Below, piece by piece: positions 1-8,105 of a DNA stretch of 64,000 bases (its first letter is position 1; every line of letters begins with the position of its first letter). The stretch is from Stieleria magnilauensis (GTDB lineage: Bacteria; Planctomycetota; Planctomycetia; Pirellulales; Pirellulaceae): the NCBI GenBank assembly GCA_007753675.1, contig CP036432.1, forward strand, positions 9,519,381 to 9,583,380, given 5' to 3'. The notes under the pieces are model-generated. The model was not told the DNA's origin, ran no database searches, and was given only the letters and a program-made list of their open reading frames with translations. A program made the translations under genes and the position numbers.

Positions 1-1
1 G

Positions 2-523
2 ACGCTCACCGAGCCCCCATCGGAACCGGAATCGAACGAGGCCGGTGAATCGTCGGTCGGTGCCCCCCTACCGCGTTTCCGAAAAAGCGTGGTCGCATTG
101 GCATTGACGCTCGGCGTGCTGGCCGGCGTCGGCACCTTCACGTTCGGCTACGGCAAAGGGGGCAGCTACATGAGCAATAATCCGCAAGCGTGCGTGAATT
201 GCCACGTGATGCAGGATCACCTTGATTCTTGGCAGCAGAGCAGCCACCACCACGTCGCCGTCTGCAATGATTGCCATCTGCCGCATGATGCGATCGGAAA
301 ATGGGTGGTCAAGGCGGACAACGGCTTTTTTCACTCGCTCGCCTTCACGTTCGGCGGCTTCGACGACCCGATTCAAATCAAGCCCCGCAATCGACGGGTG
401 ACGCAAAGCACCTGTGTCGATTGCCACAAAGACTTTGTCCACAGCTTGCTGCCGGCCACCGAAGGCGCCGACATGCTGTCATGCGTCCATTGCCATGCCG
501 ACGTCGGCCACGCCGGGCGTTAA
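2..523 (+). CDS. nrfH: NrfH-like tetrahaem cytochrome c, 5' end outside window
   Basis: Small membrane-anchored tetrahaem cytochrome that passes quinol electrons to the nitrite reductase NrfA encoded next. The frame is open from base 2, so the true start probably lies left of the window; the internal GTG at 89 would remove the cytoplasmic segment before the single membrane helix (about codons 30-50). Four CXXCH motifs follow: CVNCH, CNDCH, CVDCH and CVHCH. The first is CVNCHVM, i.e. CXXCHXM, the pattern in which the methionine ligates haem 1 in Desulfovibrio NrfH (established for that family). The product acts on the periplasmic face. The gap to nrfA is 49 bp on the same strand, which supports one transcript. 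Alternative: another NapC/NirT-type quinol dehydrogenase, made unlikely by the neighbour. Confidence 0.88.
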   Translation, partial: TLTEPPSEPESNEAGESSVGAPLPRFRKSVVALALTLGVLAGVGTFTFGYGKGGSYMSNNPQACVNCHVMQDHLDSWQQSSHHHVAVCNDCHLPHDAIGKWVVKADNGFFHSLAFTFGGFDDPIQIKPRNRRVTQSTCVDCHKDFVHSLLPATEGADMLSCVHCHADVGHAGR

Positions 524-572
524 ATCCTTCCTACAGTCTACATTCACGGCTCGCCCCCCTCTTTTCCAACGC

Positions 573-2123
573 ATGAACATGTCTTCAGAGACGAAACGCA
601 GTTCCGGATGGATCGCGATCTTGACGGTCCTGACCACGCTAGTAACCGTCGGCGTGCTGATGCTGCTGGTCAGTATCTTTGAACACAAACAGGAAGCCCG
701 AACGCCGTTTATCAAGGTGGTCGAGGTGACGGAACTCAGCAGCGACCCCAAACCCTGGGGACTGAACTTTCCGCAGCAATATGAAGACTATCTGAAAACC
801 GTCAACGACGACTACACCGACTTCGGCGGCAATCACGCGTTGCCGCCCAGCAAGCTGGAAGAGCACCCGTGGCTGAAGCGATTGTTCGCCGGCTATGCGT
901 TCAGCATCGATTACCGCGAGGCACGCGGCCACTCGCACATGCTGGCCGATCAAGAAGTCACCAAACGGGTCACCGATGTCCAACAAGCCGGTGCCTGCCT
1001 GCACTGTCACGCATCAATTATTCCAACCTATCGCCGCATCGGTCTGCAAGAGATGGGCAAAGACGCGTCGCCCGTGGCGCTCAGCAAAGACTTCAACATG
1101 GACGCAGTGATGGCGGGATTCAAAGCGGTCAGCCGCAAGAACTACGAAGAGGTCCACGCCGAACTCGAGAATACCGCGGACGGCATCGACGTCCCGACCG
1201 GCGATCCACACATGGGCGGCGCCCATCCCGTCTCCTGCGTCGATTGCCACGACCCGGACACCATGCAGATTCGTGTCACACGACCGGGATTCATCCTGGG
1301 AATCGACAAATTGGCCAAGAGCGACGATCCCGTGCCGCACCTGCCCAGCATCGGACAATGGCGCGACGACGGGGCCAAAGGAAACTACGACCCCAACACG
1401 ATGGCCACCCGCCAGGAAATGCGGACGTTCGTCTGCGGACAGTGCCACGTCGAGTACTATTGCGCCAACAAAATGACGCTGACGTTCCCCTGGGGCAACG
1501 GACTGAAGATGGAAGACCTGGAAGCCGAATGGGACGCAACAACCTTCCCCGATGGCGGCGAATTCTACGATTACGTTCACAAGGAAACAGGCACCAAGGT
1601 CTACAAGGCCCAGCACCCCGAGTTCGAACTCTGGAGCCAGGGGATCCACGCTCGATCCGGTGTCAGTTGCAGCGATTGCCACATGCCCTTTGAAAAGAAA
1701 GGCGCAACGAAAGTGAGCAGCCACTGGGTCCGCAGCCCGATGACGAACATCAACAAGGCCTGCCAAACCTGTCACAACATCCCCGAGCAAGAAATCAAAG
1801 ACCGGGTCGACATGATCCAGGATCGCACGCGAGCGTTGATCGATCGCGCCGCCGCTGCCGTGACTGACCTGTTCGACGCCATCATCGAAGTCCAAGCGGC
1901 CGGGGCGACCGACGAGCAACTTGCCCCGATTCGCAAGCTGCAACGCAAAGCGATGTGGCGACTCGATTACATCGCCAGCGAAAACAGCAAAGGCTTTCAT
2001 GCCAGCCAAGAAGCCGCACGTATCCTCGGCGAATCGATCGACTACAGCCGACAAGCGATCGCACTCTGCTACAAACTGGATCTCAAAACCCCGCAAGCCA
2101 CTGAAGCGGTGGCAGCGGAATAG
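573..2123 (+). CDS. nrfA: Cytochrome c nitrite reductase catalytic subunit (pentahaem NrfA)
   Basis: Periplasmic six-electron reduction of nitrite to ammonium. The frame is open back to 414, but the segment before ATG 573 overlaps nrfH and lacks family features; ATG 573 (or 579) gives about 516 residues beginning with an uncleaved-anchor-type hydrophobic segment (residues ~12-35). Five haem motifs are visible: CLHCH (142), CVDCH (222), CGQCH followed by VEYY (288), CSDCH (366) and CQTCH (397). The VEYY stretch after haem 3 carries the active-site tyrosine of the family, and the QGIH segment before haem 4 carries the active-site histidine. Odd feature: haem 1 has CXXCH where classical NrfA has CXXCK with lysine as proximal ligand. 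The RGH segment before haem 1 fits the family's catalytic arginine. Follows nrfH directly. Confidence 0.92.
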   Translation: MNMSSETKRSSGWIAILTVLTTLVTVGVLMLLVSIFEHKQEARTPFIKVVEVTELSSDPKPWGLNFPQQYEDYLKTVNDDYTDFGGNHALPPSKLEEHPWLKRLFAGYAFSIDYREARGHSHMLADQEVTKRVTDVQQAGACLHCHASIIPTYRRIGLQEMGKDASPVALSKDFNMDAVMAGFKAVSRKNYEEVHAELENTADGIDVPTGDPHMGGAHPVSCVDCHDPDTMQIRVTRPGFILGIDKLAKSDDPVPHLPSIGQWRDDGAKGNYDPNTMATRQEMRTFVCGQCHVEYYCANKMTLTFPWGNGLKMEDLEAEWDATTFPDGGEFYDYVHKETGTKVYKAQHPEFELWSQGIHARSGVSCSDCHMPFEKKGATKVSSHWVRSPMTNINKACQTCHNIPEQEIKDRVDMIQDRTRALIDRAAAAVTDLFDAIIEVQAAGATDEQLAPIRKLQRKAMWRLDYIASENSKGFHASQEAARILGESIDYSRQAIALCYKLDLKTPQATEAVAAE

Positions 2124-2411
2124 GCCACATGAGATCAAGATGTCGCCCGCACCAAAACGCCAACGACTCACCACATCAACAACCTCAACTCGGTGACTGA
2201 TGGTCACCCGCATGCACTGATCTGCCACCGAACTTGCGGGCGTTGCGACAGCTTCACAGTCTACTCTGCAACAGGCGTTTGGCTTTGTGTCTCATAAAAC
2301 TTCTTGACGAGGCTCCGGTCACGAATTCCAATCGCGGCTCCACGTAGATCATCGAGGATCCGACTGATCTCCAGGTGGACGGGAATGGAGTTAGTAACAG
2401 TGAGAATTTTC

Positions 2412-3746
2412 ATGTTGATGTCTGGCACCTTGCAGAAGTATTTGGCGATTCTGATTTTTCTATTTGTCCAAGGCCCCGCAGACGGTCAGATCATTACCGC
2501 AGTGCGCATTGACGGTCGCCCTGACACGCCAGGTTTTGACCCAATCATTGATGAATCCACGTTTACTGCGGTCGGCTCTTCTTCTCAAGCCAACGCCGGG
2601 TTTAATCAGTCTTCACTGCCGGCAGGCTCGACCAACATCAATGGTCCGTCTGTTATCCGTGTGCCCGATTGGATTCCCGCCGCCGATCGCGTCCACCCCG
2701 ATGCGAAGTACTACTTGTACTTCGGGCACCACATTGGGCGCGACATCCGTATGGCGTGGTCTGATTCGCTCACCGGCACCTGGTCGCTCTTCAATTCAGG
2801 TGACGCCCCCGACCGATCCTGGGGAAACAGCGGCAACAACACGGGCGCGCAGACGCCCAGAAGTGGAGTGCTTTCGATGGTTCAATCGAGGCTTGATGCC
2901 CATCCAGGTAGTGAAGTCATCGCTACGAATCACATCGCATCACCAGAAGTTCATGTGGATCACCAGAACCAGCGGATCATCATGTATTTCCACGCAACGT
3001 CGCAATTAATCCCCGGGATCACCGGGCAACAGACTTTTGTTAGCACTTCCAGCTATGGGTTAAATTTCAACCCGACACACCTAGGAGGAGAGGTCGGTCA
3101 AGGGATGCGTGAAGTCCTACCGGTGGGAGCTTACGCAAGAATTTTCGAAGTCGGTGGTCAAACATTTGCATTTTCAAACGGAGGCAAACTTTGGAAAGCA
3201 CCACGCACCAACGATGTGGGTGAGATCAACACGATTGCCAACGCCGATACGCCCGGCGGCTTGTGGAAGCCGAGCCCGGATGTAAGCATCACCGACGACA
3301 ACTGGTGGGAATTGGTCGATCAAAGCGGCAATCCGATGCAGACACTTTACGCCCAAAATGGCGAAGGGACCGGCGAGATACGTCACTCAACCGCCTATAC
3401 ACGAACACACATCGACCCGAGTGACACCAACGTCTACTTGTTCTACTCTGCCAAAAACGACACTCCCGAACGCATCTTTTTATCGGTGATTGACACCAAC
3501 AACGGCAGCACCGACACCGACCAATGGAAGGCAAACGGGCAACAACTCATCCTCCAAGCTGAACTTGACTGGGAAGGGGCTGACCTACCGGCAACGAAAT
3601 CCGCCAACGGCGCACAGGTCAATGTCAACCAACTACGAGACCCGTTCATTTTCGAGGATGACGGCAAAGTCTATTTGTTCTATACCGGCGAAGGGGAAGA
3701 AGCGATCGGCTTTGCCGAACTACGAGGCTTCAGCAGCTCACCCTAG
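2412..3746 (+). CDS. Secreted five-bladed beta-propeller, glycoside hydrolase-like
   Basis: About 444 residues from ATG 2412 (ATG 2418 and 2385 are also in frame; the frame runs up to 2304). The first 25 residues form a signal peptide (charged, then AILIFLF, then small residues). The body looks like the GH43/GH32/GH117-type propeller fold: an early metal/substrate region with RDIRMAWSDS (~residue 110) and, near the end, RDPFIFEDDGKVYLFYTG (~408-425), the RDP and YLFY pattern typical of these sugar-binding propellers. The exact GH family and catalytic acids cannot be assigned by eye, so the activity (glycosidase or non-catalytic) is uncertain. It stands alone between nrfA and the convergent GDYXXLXY gene; no operon partner is seen. 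Confidence 0.7.
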   Translation: MLMSGTLQKYLAILIFLFVQGPADGQIITAVRIDGRPDTPGFDPIIDESTFTAVGSSSQANAGFNQSSLPAGSTNINGPSVIRVPDWIPAADRVHPDAKYYLYFGHHIGRDIRMAWSDSLTGTWSLFNSGDAPDRSWGNSGNNTGAQTPRSGVLSMVQSRLDAHPGSEVIATNHIASPEVHVDHQNQRIIMYFHATSQLIPGITGQQTFVSTSSYGLNFNPTHLGGEVGQGMREVLPVGAYARIFEVGGQTFAFSNGGKLWKAPRTNDVGEINTIANADTPGGLWKPSPDVSITDDNWWELVDQSGNPMQTLYAQNGEGTGEIRHSTAYTRTHIDPSDTNVYLFYSAKNDTPERIFLSVIDTNNGSTDTDQWKANGQQLILQAELDWEGADLPATKSANGAQVNVNQLRDPFIFEDDGKVYLFYTGEGEEAIGFAELRGFSSSP

Positions 3747-3847
3747 CTTGAGTCCAGCCCACTTTTGGCGCAGCGGCGTGAGACATCGACCGGCACACCC
3801 ATTAACTCCGGCAAAGCGGTCAGTCGGGTGAGCCGACCGACGGATTG

Positions 3848-4426
3848 TCAGTTGATCACGAGCCGTTTCAGAACCGCTTTACCGGTCCGGTCCAAAGCGA
3901 CCTCAGCAGAGAGTTTTTGGCTACGCACGGCGCGCTCGTAACTCAACCCCTCGCCTTCCTGGACAAAGTATGACTCGATGCCATACTCGATCCGATGCGA
4001 ACGCGTCATTTGCCCCCGCAAGAATCTCCCACTTGTCGGCGGACGAAGACTAAACCTGTCCGCCCGCCAGTGCTTGCCATCCTCTTCGGGCACCAACGTG
4101 ACGTACACCGTTTGCCCTCGGCCGTCGGTGGATTGAAGCCCCGGAATCCCTTGCGGTGGGACACGACTGAATTCATAGTTGAGGATGACATAGTCGCCTC
4201 GAAACAGATCGCGTGGATCCACCGGCACGACGCGTAGTAGGATTGTGTCGCCAGCGACCAGCGTCTGCAAAGGTGTTGCGATCATCGCCAATAGCACAAC
4301 GACTTGGAACCCGACACCGACAATCACAACGGCTCGCTCCCGACGCTTGATCCAGCCGAGTCCGCGGTCTACCCATGCGAGCCCGGGCAACACTGAATTG
4401 CTTTGTTGATCCATCGTATCAGTCAT
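3848..4426 (-). CDS. GDYXXLXY-domain membrane protein
   Basis: 192 residues. One membrane helix at about residues 32-52 follows a charged N-terminus; the rest is probably extracytoplasmic. The family signature is visible as RGDYVILNYEFS (~residues 93-104). The family is usually found beside DUF2157 and DUF4401 membrane proteins and has no firmly established function. Its start (4426) overlaps the stop of the upstream DUF2157 gene by 8 bp, which indicates translational coupling. Convergent with the propeller gene to its left, with only about 100 bp between them; that gap holds an imperfect short hairpin but no clear T-run. Confidence 0.8.
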   Translation of the reverse strand: MTDTMDQQSNSVLPGLAWVDRGLGWIKRRERAVVIVGVGFQVVVLLAMIATPLQTLVAGDTILLRVVPVDPRDLFRGDYVILNYEFSRVPPQGIPGLQSTDGRGQTVYVTLVPEEDGKHWRADRFSLRPPTSGRFLRGQMTRSHRIEYGIESYFVQEGEGLSYERAVRSQKLSAEVALDRTGKAVLKRLVIN

Positions 4427-5804
4427 GTTGCGGCCGCCTTCGCTGGCGCCAATAGAATGCCACGCCGAACAGAGCTCCTCCGCAGAGGAAAAACATCACC
4501 GCCGCACCTAACATACCACCAAAGTCGCCGAACAGGTCGACGTATCGTACGACGGCCCAGAGCAGAAAATACAGCACGCCGGCCGCAAATGGCTGGCCCC
4601 TGTCTTCTCGAAGCCCAACACCGACAAGCCAAACAGCGAGAAAGAGCATCGCGATATTCGCGACGATGGTTGGCAGTATTGGCTCGCCGATCAACAAGTG
4701 CCACAGCTGCAGCATGACCATTAGCAGCACCAATCCGATCGGCAGCCATTGCCGGCGGACAATCTGTCCAATCTGTGAAACGACGGAAAGTTTCTCCGGC
4801 GACTGATGGCGTTTGAACACGGCCGTCACGGAGATGATCGCCATCGAGAGCATTACAATCACAAGCGCCAGTACACCACTCCTCGCATCAAATGCTGAAC
4901 GCTGAATCTCTTCGTTGAATTCATGGAAACTCATCGCCAAAAGGACGCCAGCGGCCAGCAGAACCCCGAACAGGCGGTAGGGAATGGCAAATGGAGCGCC
5001 GCTGGAATGGCTTTCCGCGATGACGAGCATCAGCCCGCCGACAGCGCCGATGAAATAGACCGTCTCCTCCTCCATATCCCAGGCGATGGGTTGCAGAATG
5101 ATCCACCACGCCAATAGCGGAACGTACAGGGCGACCGTGGCGACGGAGCCCTTGCGATACGCCCACATCAGGCCGGGAAACGCCAGCAACGGAAGCGAGT
5201 ATGCGCCGTTTGGGATCCCTCCCCAACGCCCAAAAAACCACAATCCAATCTCACCGAAACGGATGATCTCCATTCCGCACCAGATCGCCAGTAGAGCAAC
5301 CAGCAACGTGTGAACCAACAGGGTGTCCAGGCAAAGTGCAAAGGGCAGAACCCCTACAGCCCACCACCAAACGCCGTCAGGATAATGGGCGTTGAGATGA
5401 AAGATCTGAGCCGTCAGAAAAATACCGGCACCGTAGAACAGGCAACCCAAGAAAAAAACGACTTCGGACAACAACGTCGCGTGACGATTAAAACGCAGGA
5501 CGAAACCGGCACCCTGCGTTCCGACGATCATGCCGAAGATGAGAAGCAGCTTCAACACGTCGGGCATCGCGTTCCAGTTGTAGCCGATCAACAGCAGCGC
5601 CCCCAGCCCGACCAAAAGGGCAGCAACGCCCATTAGCGTAAGCAGCGCTGTGGATCGTTTGCGTTCGGACAGTTCGGCTTGCGTCTCGTAGAGATCGAGG
5701 ATCCGATCGGCCTGATCCGCGGACAGTACACCTTGCAACTGCCAGTCATCGAGTTGCCCAACAAGCCAGACTCGCTGGTTTTCGGAAATGCAACGCTTGG
5801 CCAT
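4419..5804 (-). CDS. DUF2157-domain polytopic membrane protein
   Basis: 461 residues. The N-terminal ~60 residues are a soluble helical DUF2157-type region (LDDWQLQGVLSADQADRILDLYE), followed by roughly ten hydrophobic helices and a basic C-terminal tail (WRQRRRPQHD). Membrane protein of unknown function; the family typically co-occurs with GDYXXLXY proteins, as here, where the two genes overlap by 8 bp. The start at 5804 is the first ATG; a second ATG would be deep in the domain. The 54-codon open frame upstream (5879-6040, minus) might be a remnant of a further membrane gene of the same unit. Confidence 0.82.
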   Translation of the reverse strand: MAKRCISENQRVWLVGQLDDWQLQGVLSADQADRILDLYETQAELSERKRSTALLTLMGVAALLVGLGALLLIGYNWNAMPDVLKLLLIFGMIVGTQGAGFVLRFNRHATLLSEVVFFLGCLFYGAGIFLTAQIFHLNAHYPDGVWWWAVGVLPFALCLDTLLVHTLLVALLAIWCGMEIIRFGEIGLWFFGRWGGIPNGAYSLPLLAFPGLMWAYRKGSVATVALYVPLLAWWIILQPIAWDMEEETVYFIGAVGGLMLVIAESHSSGAPFAIPYRLFGVLLAAGVLLAMSFHEFNEEIQRSAFDARSGVLALVIVMLSMAIISVTAVFKRHQSPEKLSVVSQIGQIVRRQWLPIGLVLLMVMLQLWHLLIGEPILPTIVANIAMLFLAVWLVGVGLREDRGQPFAAGVLYFLLWAVVRYVDLFGDFGGMLGAAVMFFLCGGALFGVAFYWRQRRRPQHD

Positions 5805-6295
5805 GCCTCAGGCTCCCGCCACCAAACGTGACGCTTCATCGGGTTCTCGTGCAATCACTCTTCGGCGCAGCTTGCTCTTCACGACGAGTCGGCCGATTGC
5901 GTGCTGTCCTCGCGGGTGATCGGAATGCCCATGGCGGAGAGGAGCATTTTACTAAGCAGAAACACAGCCCCTCCTGCGACAATTGCGATTGGAATGCCAG
6001 AACGTTGTCGCCCTTCAGGTGGGACGGCGATGGGGCTCGATTAGAACGGATCCTGGCAGTGCGTGCCAGCATTTACCAATCGTGCGCGACGCGAAGTGAC
6101 CGCCACCACGGATTCCGCAGGCCCGGCGGGCTGACAGAGTGCTTGCCGGGTCCGTCAGGGCCCGGGCCGCAACCGCAACGTCAACGCAGGCCTGGAAGGC
6201 CGACACAGTGCGCACTGGTTACGTCGAGGCAGCATGGACTGTGTCGCCCTTCCAGGGCTCAGGCAATAAATAAATTCTTTCAGCCGGCGGCTCAC
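5805..6295. other. Non-coding stretch upstream of the DUF2157 gene
   Basis: No convincing gene. The plus-strand frame at 5828-6310 has an Arg/Pro/Gly-rich composition with no recognisable domain. A minus-strand frame between stops (5879-6040) reads as a short hydrophobic segment ending in a polar tail but has no start codon before an internal ATG. The promoter of the minus-strand DUF2157 operon should lie here; no convincing -35/-10 pair was identified. Confidence 0.4.
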
Positions 6296-6425
6296 CGGCC
6301 TGTCGATTGATTCCGATCGCACGTGGGATTAGCCGCGAGCGCGCGAGCGTACGGGCATTCATCATGTCGATTACTCACCGGCGCCCGTAGGCTCACGCCA
6401 AACGGCTGATTCAATCGACAGGCCG
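6296..6425. repeat. 130-bp MITE-like element with 13-bp terminal inverted repeats
   Basis: The stretch begins with CGGCCTGTCGATT (6296-6308) and ends with the exact reverse complement AATCGACAGGCCG (6413-6425). About 115 bp of it (from 6297) is nearly identical, in inverted orientation, to 29181-29298; I count about five mismatches. No open frame is present. The short length, perfect terminal repeats and a second copy in the window suggest a non-autonomous mobile element or dispersed palindromic repeat. Target-site duplication was not resolved. Confidence 0.7.
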
Positions 6426-6782
6426 TCCACTTCACCAATCACCTGCACGCGGTTCATCGGCGTCGCGGCGTAGACCGCGTTTTGATCTCATGGGTGCACT
6501 TCAAACATCCAAAGGCACTCGACTCCCAAGGATCGGCGTGTCGTGCGTTCGGTCGGTTTCGTCTTTCAATAAAAGAAGAACGCCCTCTGACCACACGACG
6601 CGCGTCACAGGGAAGCCTTGCGTTTGCGGATCACACGATGGGCCACAAGAGGCCAAGACGGCGATGAGAGTGATGGCAGAAAGGCACCGGGCAGAGTGAT
6701 TTCAGCCGGTCATCATTCTGCCCCGGATCATTCTGCCAAATTCTTTCTCGGCCGGTTGCCACGCGCAGCGTGACCGACGCGT
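6426..6782. other. Non-coding stretch with ATCATTCTGCC motifs
   Basis: Lies downstream of the MacB-like gene. At 6711-6737 the motif ATCATTCTGCC occurs twice; an inverted version lies at about 6673-6700, so the two can pair as an imperfect hairpin that may end transcription of the minus-strand transporter genes. The same motif forms the minisatellite at 38597-38783. No gene was seen here. Confidence 0.4.
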
Positions 6783-8105
6783 CTATGTCTTTCGCAGGGC
6801 TTCGATGGGGTTCATCGAGGCGGCTTTGTAGGCCGGGTAGACTCCGAACACGATCCCGATCCCGACGGAGATGCCGAAGGCCAAGCCGATCGAGGAGAAG
6901 CTGGTGGCGGTTTTCATCCCCGCAAACACGGTCACGATGATCGGGATCGCGATCCCCAAGACAATCCCGAGCACTCCACCCATCGCGGACAACACCGTCG
7001 TCTCCAACAAGAACTGACGAATGATGTCTCGCTTCTTGGCCCCGATCGCGCGGCGGATCCCGATTTCCCGCGTCCGCTCGGTCACCGTCGCCAGCATGAT
7101 GTTCATGATTCCGATTCCGCCGACCAGTAGCGAAATGCCTGCGATCGCGCCGAGCACCATGTTCCAGATCCGTTTTTCGTGTTCCGCCTGGGCCATCAAC
7201 TCCAACGGCACCAGCACCTGGTAATCAGTCTTTGACGCGTGGCTCTTCTCCAACAGCCCACGCACCATGTTGGCGGTCGGAACGACACGATCGGACGCCT
7301 CCTTGCCGGCGTCACCGCTGGCCACAGCGAGGGTGATTTCGGTCAGTTCGACGCGGTCGTATTCACGACTTCCCTGCGAGCCGGCGCGGGACAGGAATCC
7401 GAATCGGCCGCGGCCTGTATCGAGCGGGATAAAGATGTCCTGGTTGGCATCGCCGCCTTCAGCCTGGCCGGCTCGGGCGACACCACTGTCACGTTCTTCC
7501 AAGACGCCGACCACTCGGAACGCCGTGCCACCGATCAAGATCGGTTGGCCGAGCGGATCGTTGAACCCGAATAACTTGCGTGCGGCGCCGTCGGCCAAGA
7601 CGGCGACGTTGGACATCGATTCCAGGTCGTGTGATTGCAGAAAGCGACCGCGGGCGACTGAAATACTGCGGACGTCGCGCAGTTGCGGCGTGGTCGCCAG
7701 AACCCGAGCCTGGGCGATCCGATTGCGATGATGGGAGACCTCCTGCCGCTTCATCATCACCGGTACGACGCTTTCCCCGGTCGGCAATTGGCTCAGCGCC
7801 CGGAGGTCGGCGTACGTCAACCCGTAGGCGTTCACCTTGTAGCGGCTGGTGGTGACCATCGCCGGCTGGGTTCCACTGCCGCCCCCGGCGTCAGGTCCCG
7901 ACGAGGGCTGGACCGTGCGGATGATGACGTTGTTGGCACCCAAACCGCGGATCCGATCCAGCGCGTCCTGCTTGCTGCCTTCGCCGATCGACAACATCGC
8001 GATCACCGAGGCGACACCCAGGATGGTCCCCAACAACGTCAACGAGCTGCGCATTTTGTGCAGCAGCAGGTTGCGGATCGCCAGTTTGAGAGTTGCCCAC
8101 CACAT
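6783..8105 (-). CDS. MacB/FtsX-type ABC transporter permease
   Basis: 440 residues. One N-terminal membrane helix (LTLLGTILGVASVIAML, ~residues 22-38), a large periplasmic MacB_PCD-like domain (~45-310), then three C-terminal helices of the FtsX type with the cytoplasmic coupling segment TERTREIGIRRAIGAKKRDI. The protein has no ABC ATPase domain, unlike E. coli MacB, so it must use a separate ATPase; none is adjacent. The ATG at 8105 overlaps the stop of the upstream adaptor gene by one base (TGATG), so the two are translationally coupled. Probably exports a peptide, lipid or drug through a MacA-like periplasmic partner; the substrate cannot be read from sequence. Confidence 0.9.
   Translation of the reverse strand: MWWATLKLAIRNLLLHKMRSSLTLLGTILGVASVIAMLSIGEGSKQDALDRIRGLGANNVIIRTVQPSSGPDAGGGSGTQPAMVTTSRYKVNAYGLTYADLRALSQLPTGESVVPVMMKRQEVSHHRNRIAQARVLATTPQLRDVRSISVARGRFLQSHDLESMSNVAVLADGAARKLFGFNDPLGQPILIGGTAFRVVGVLEERDSGVARAGQAEGGDANQDIFIPLDTGRGRFGFLSRAGSQGSREYDRVELTEITLAVASGDAGKEASDRVVPTANMVRGLLEKSHASKTDYQVLVPLELMAQAEHEKRIWNMVLGAIAGISLLVGGIGIMNIMLATVTERTREIGIRRAIGAKKRDIIRQFLLETTVLSAMGGVLGIVLGIAIPIIVTVFAGMKTATSFSSIGLAFGISVGIGIVFGVYPAYKAASMNPIEALRKT

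Noticed and set aside
1014..2228. 404-codon minus-strand frame opposite nrfA
   Set aside because: No recognisable domain, and nrfA on the other strand is unambiguous.
5828..6310. 160-codon plus-strand frame in the 5.8-6.3 kb gap
   Set aside because: Low-complexity Arg/Gly/Pro composition, no family resemblance, overlaps the start of the repeat element.
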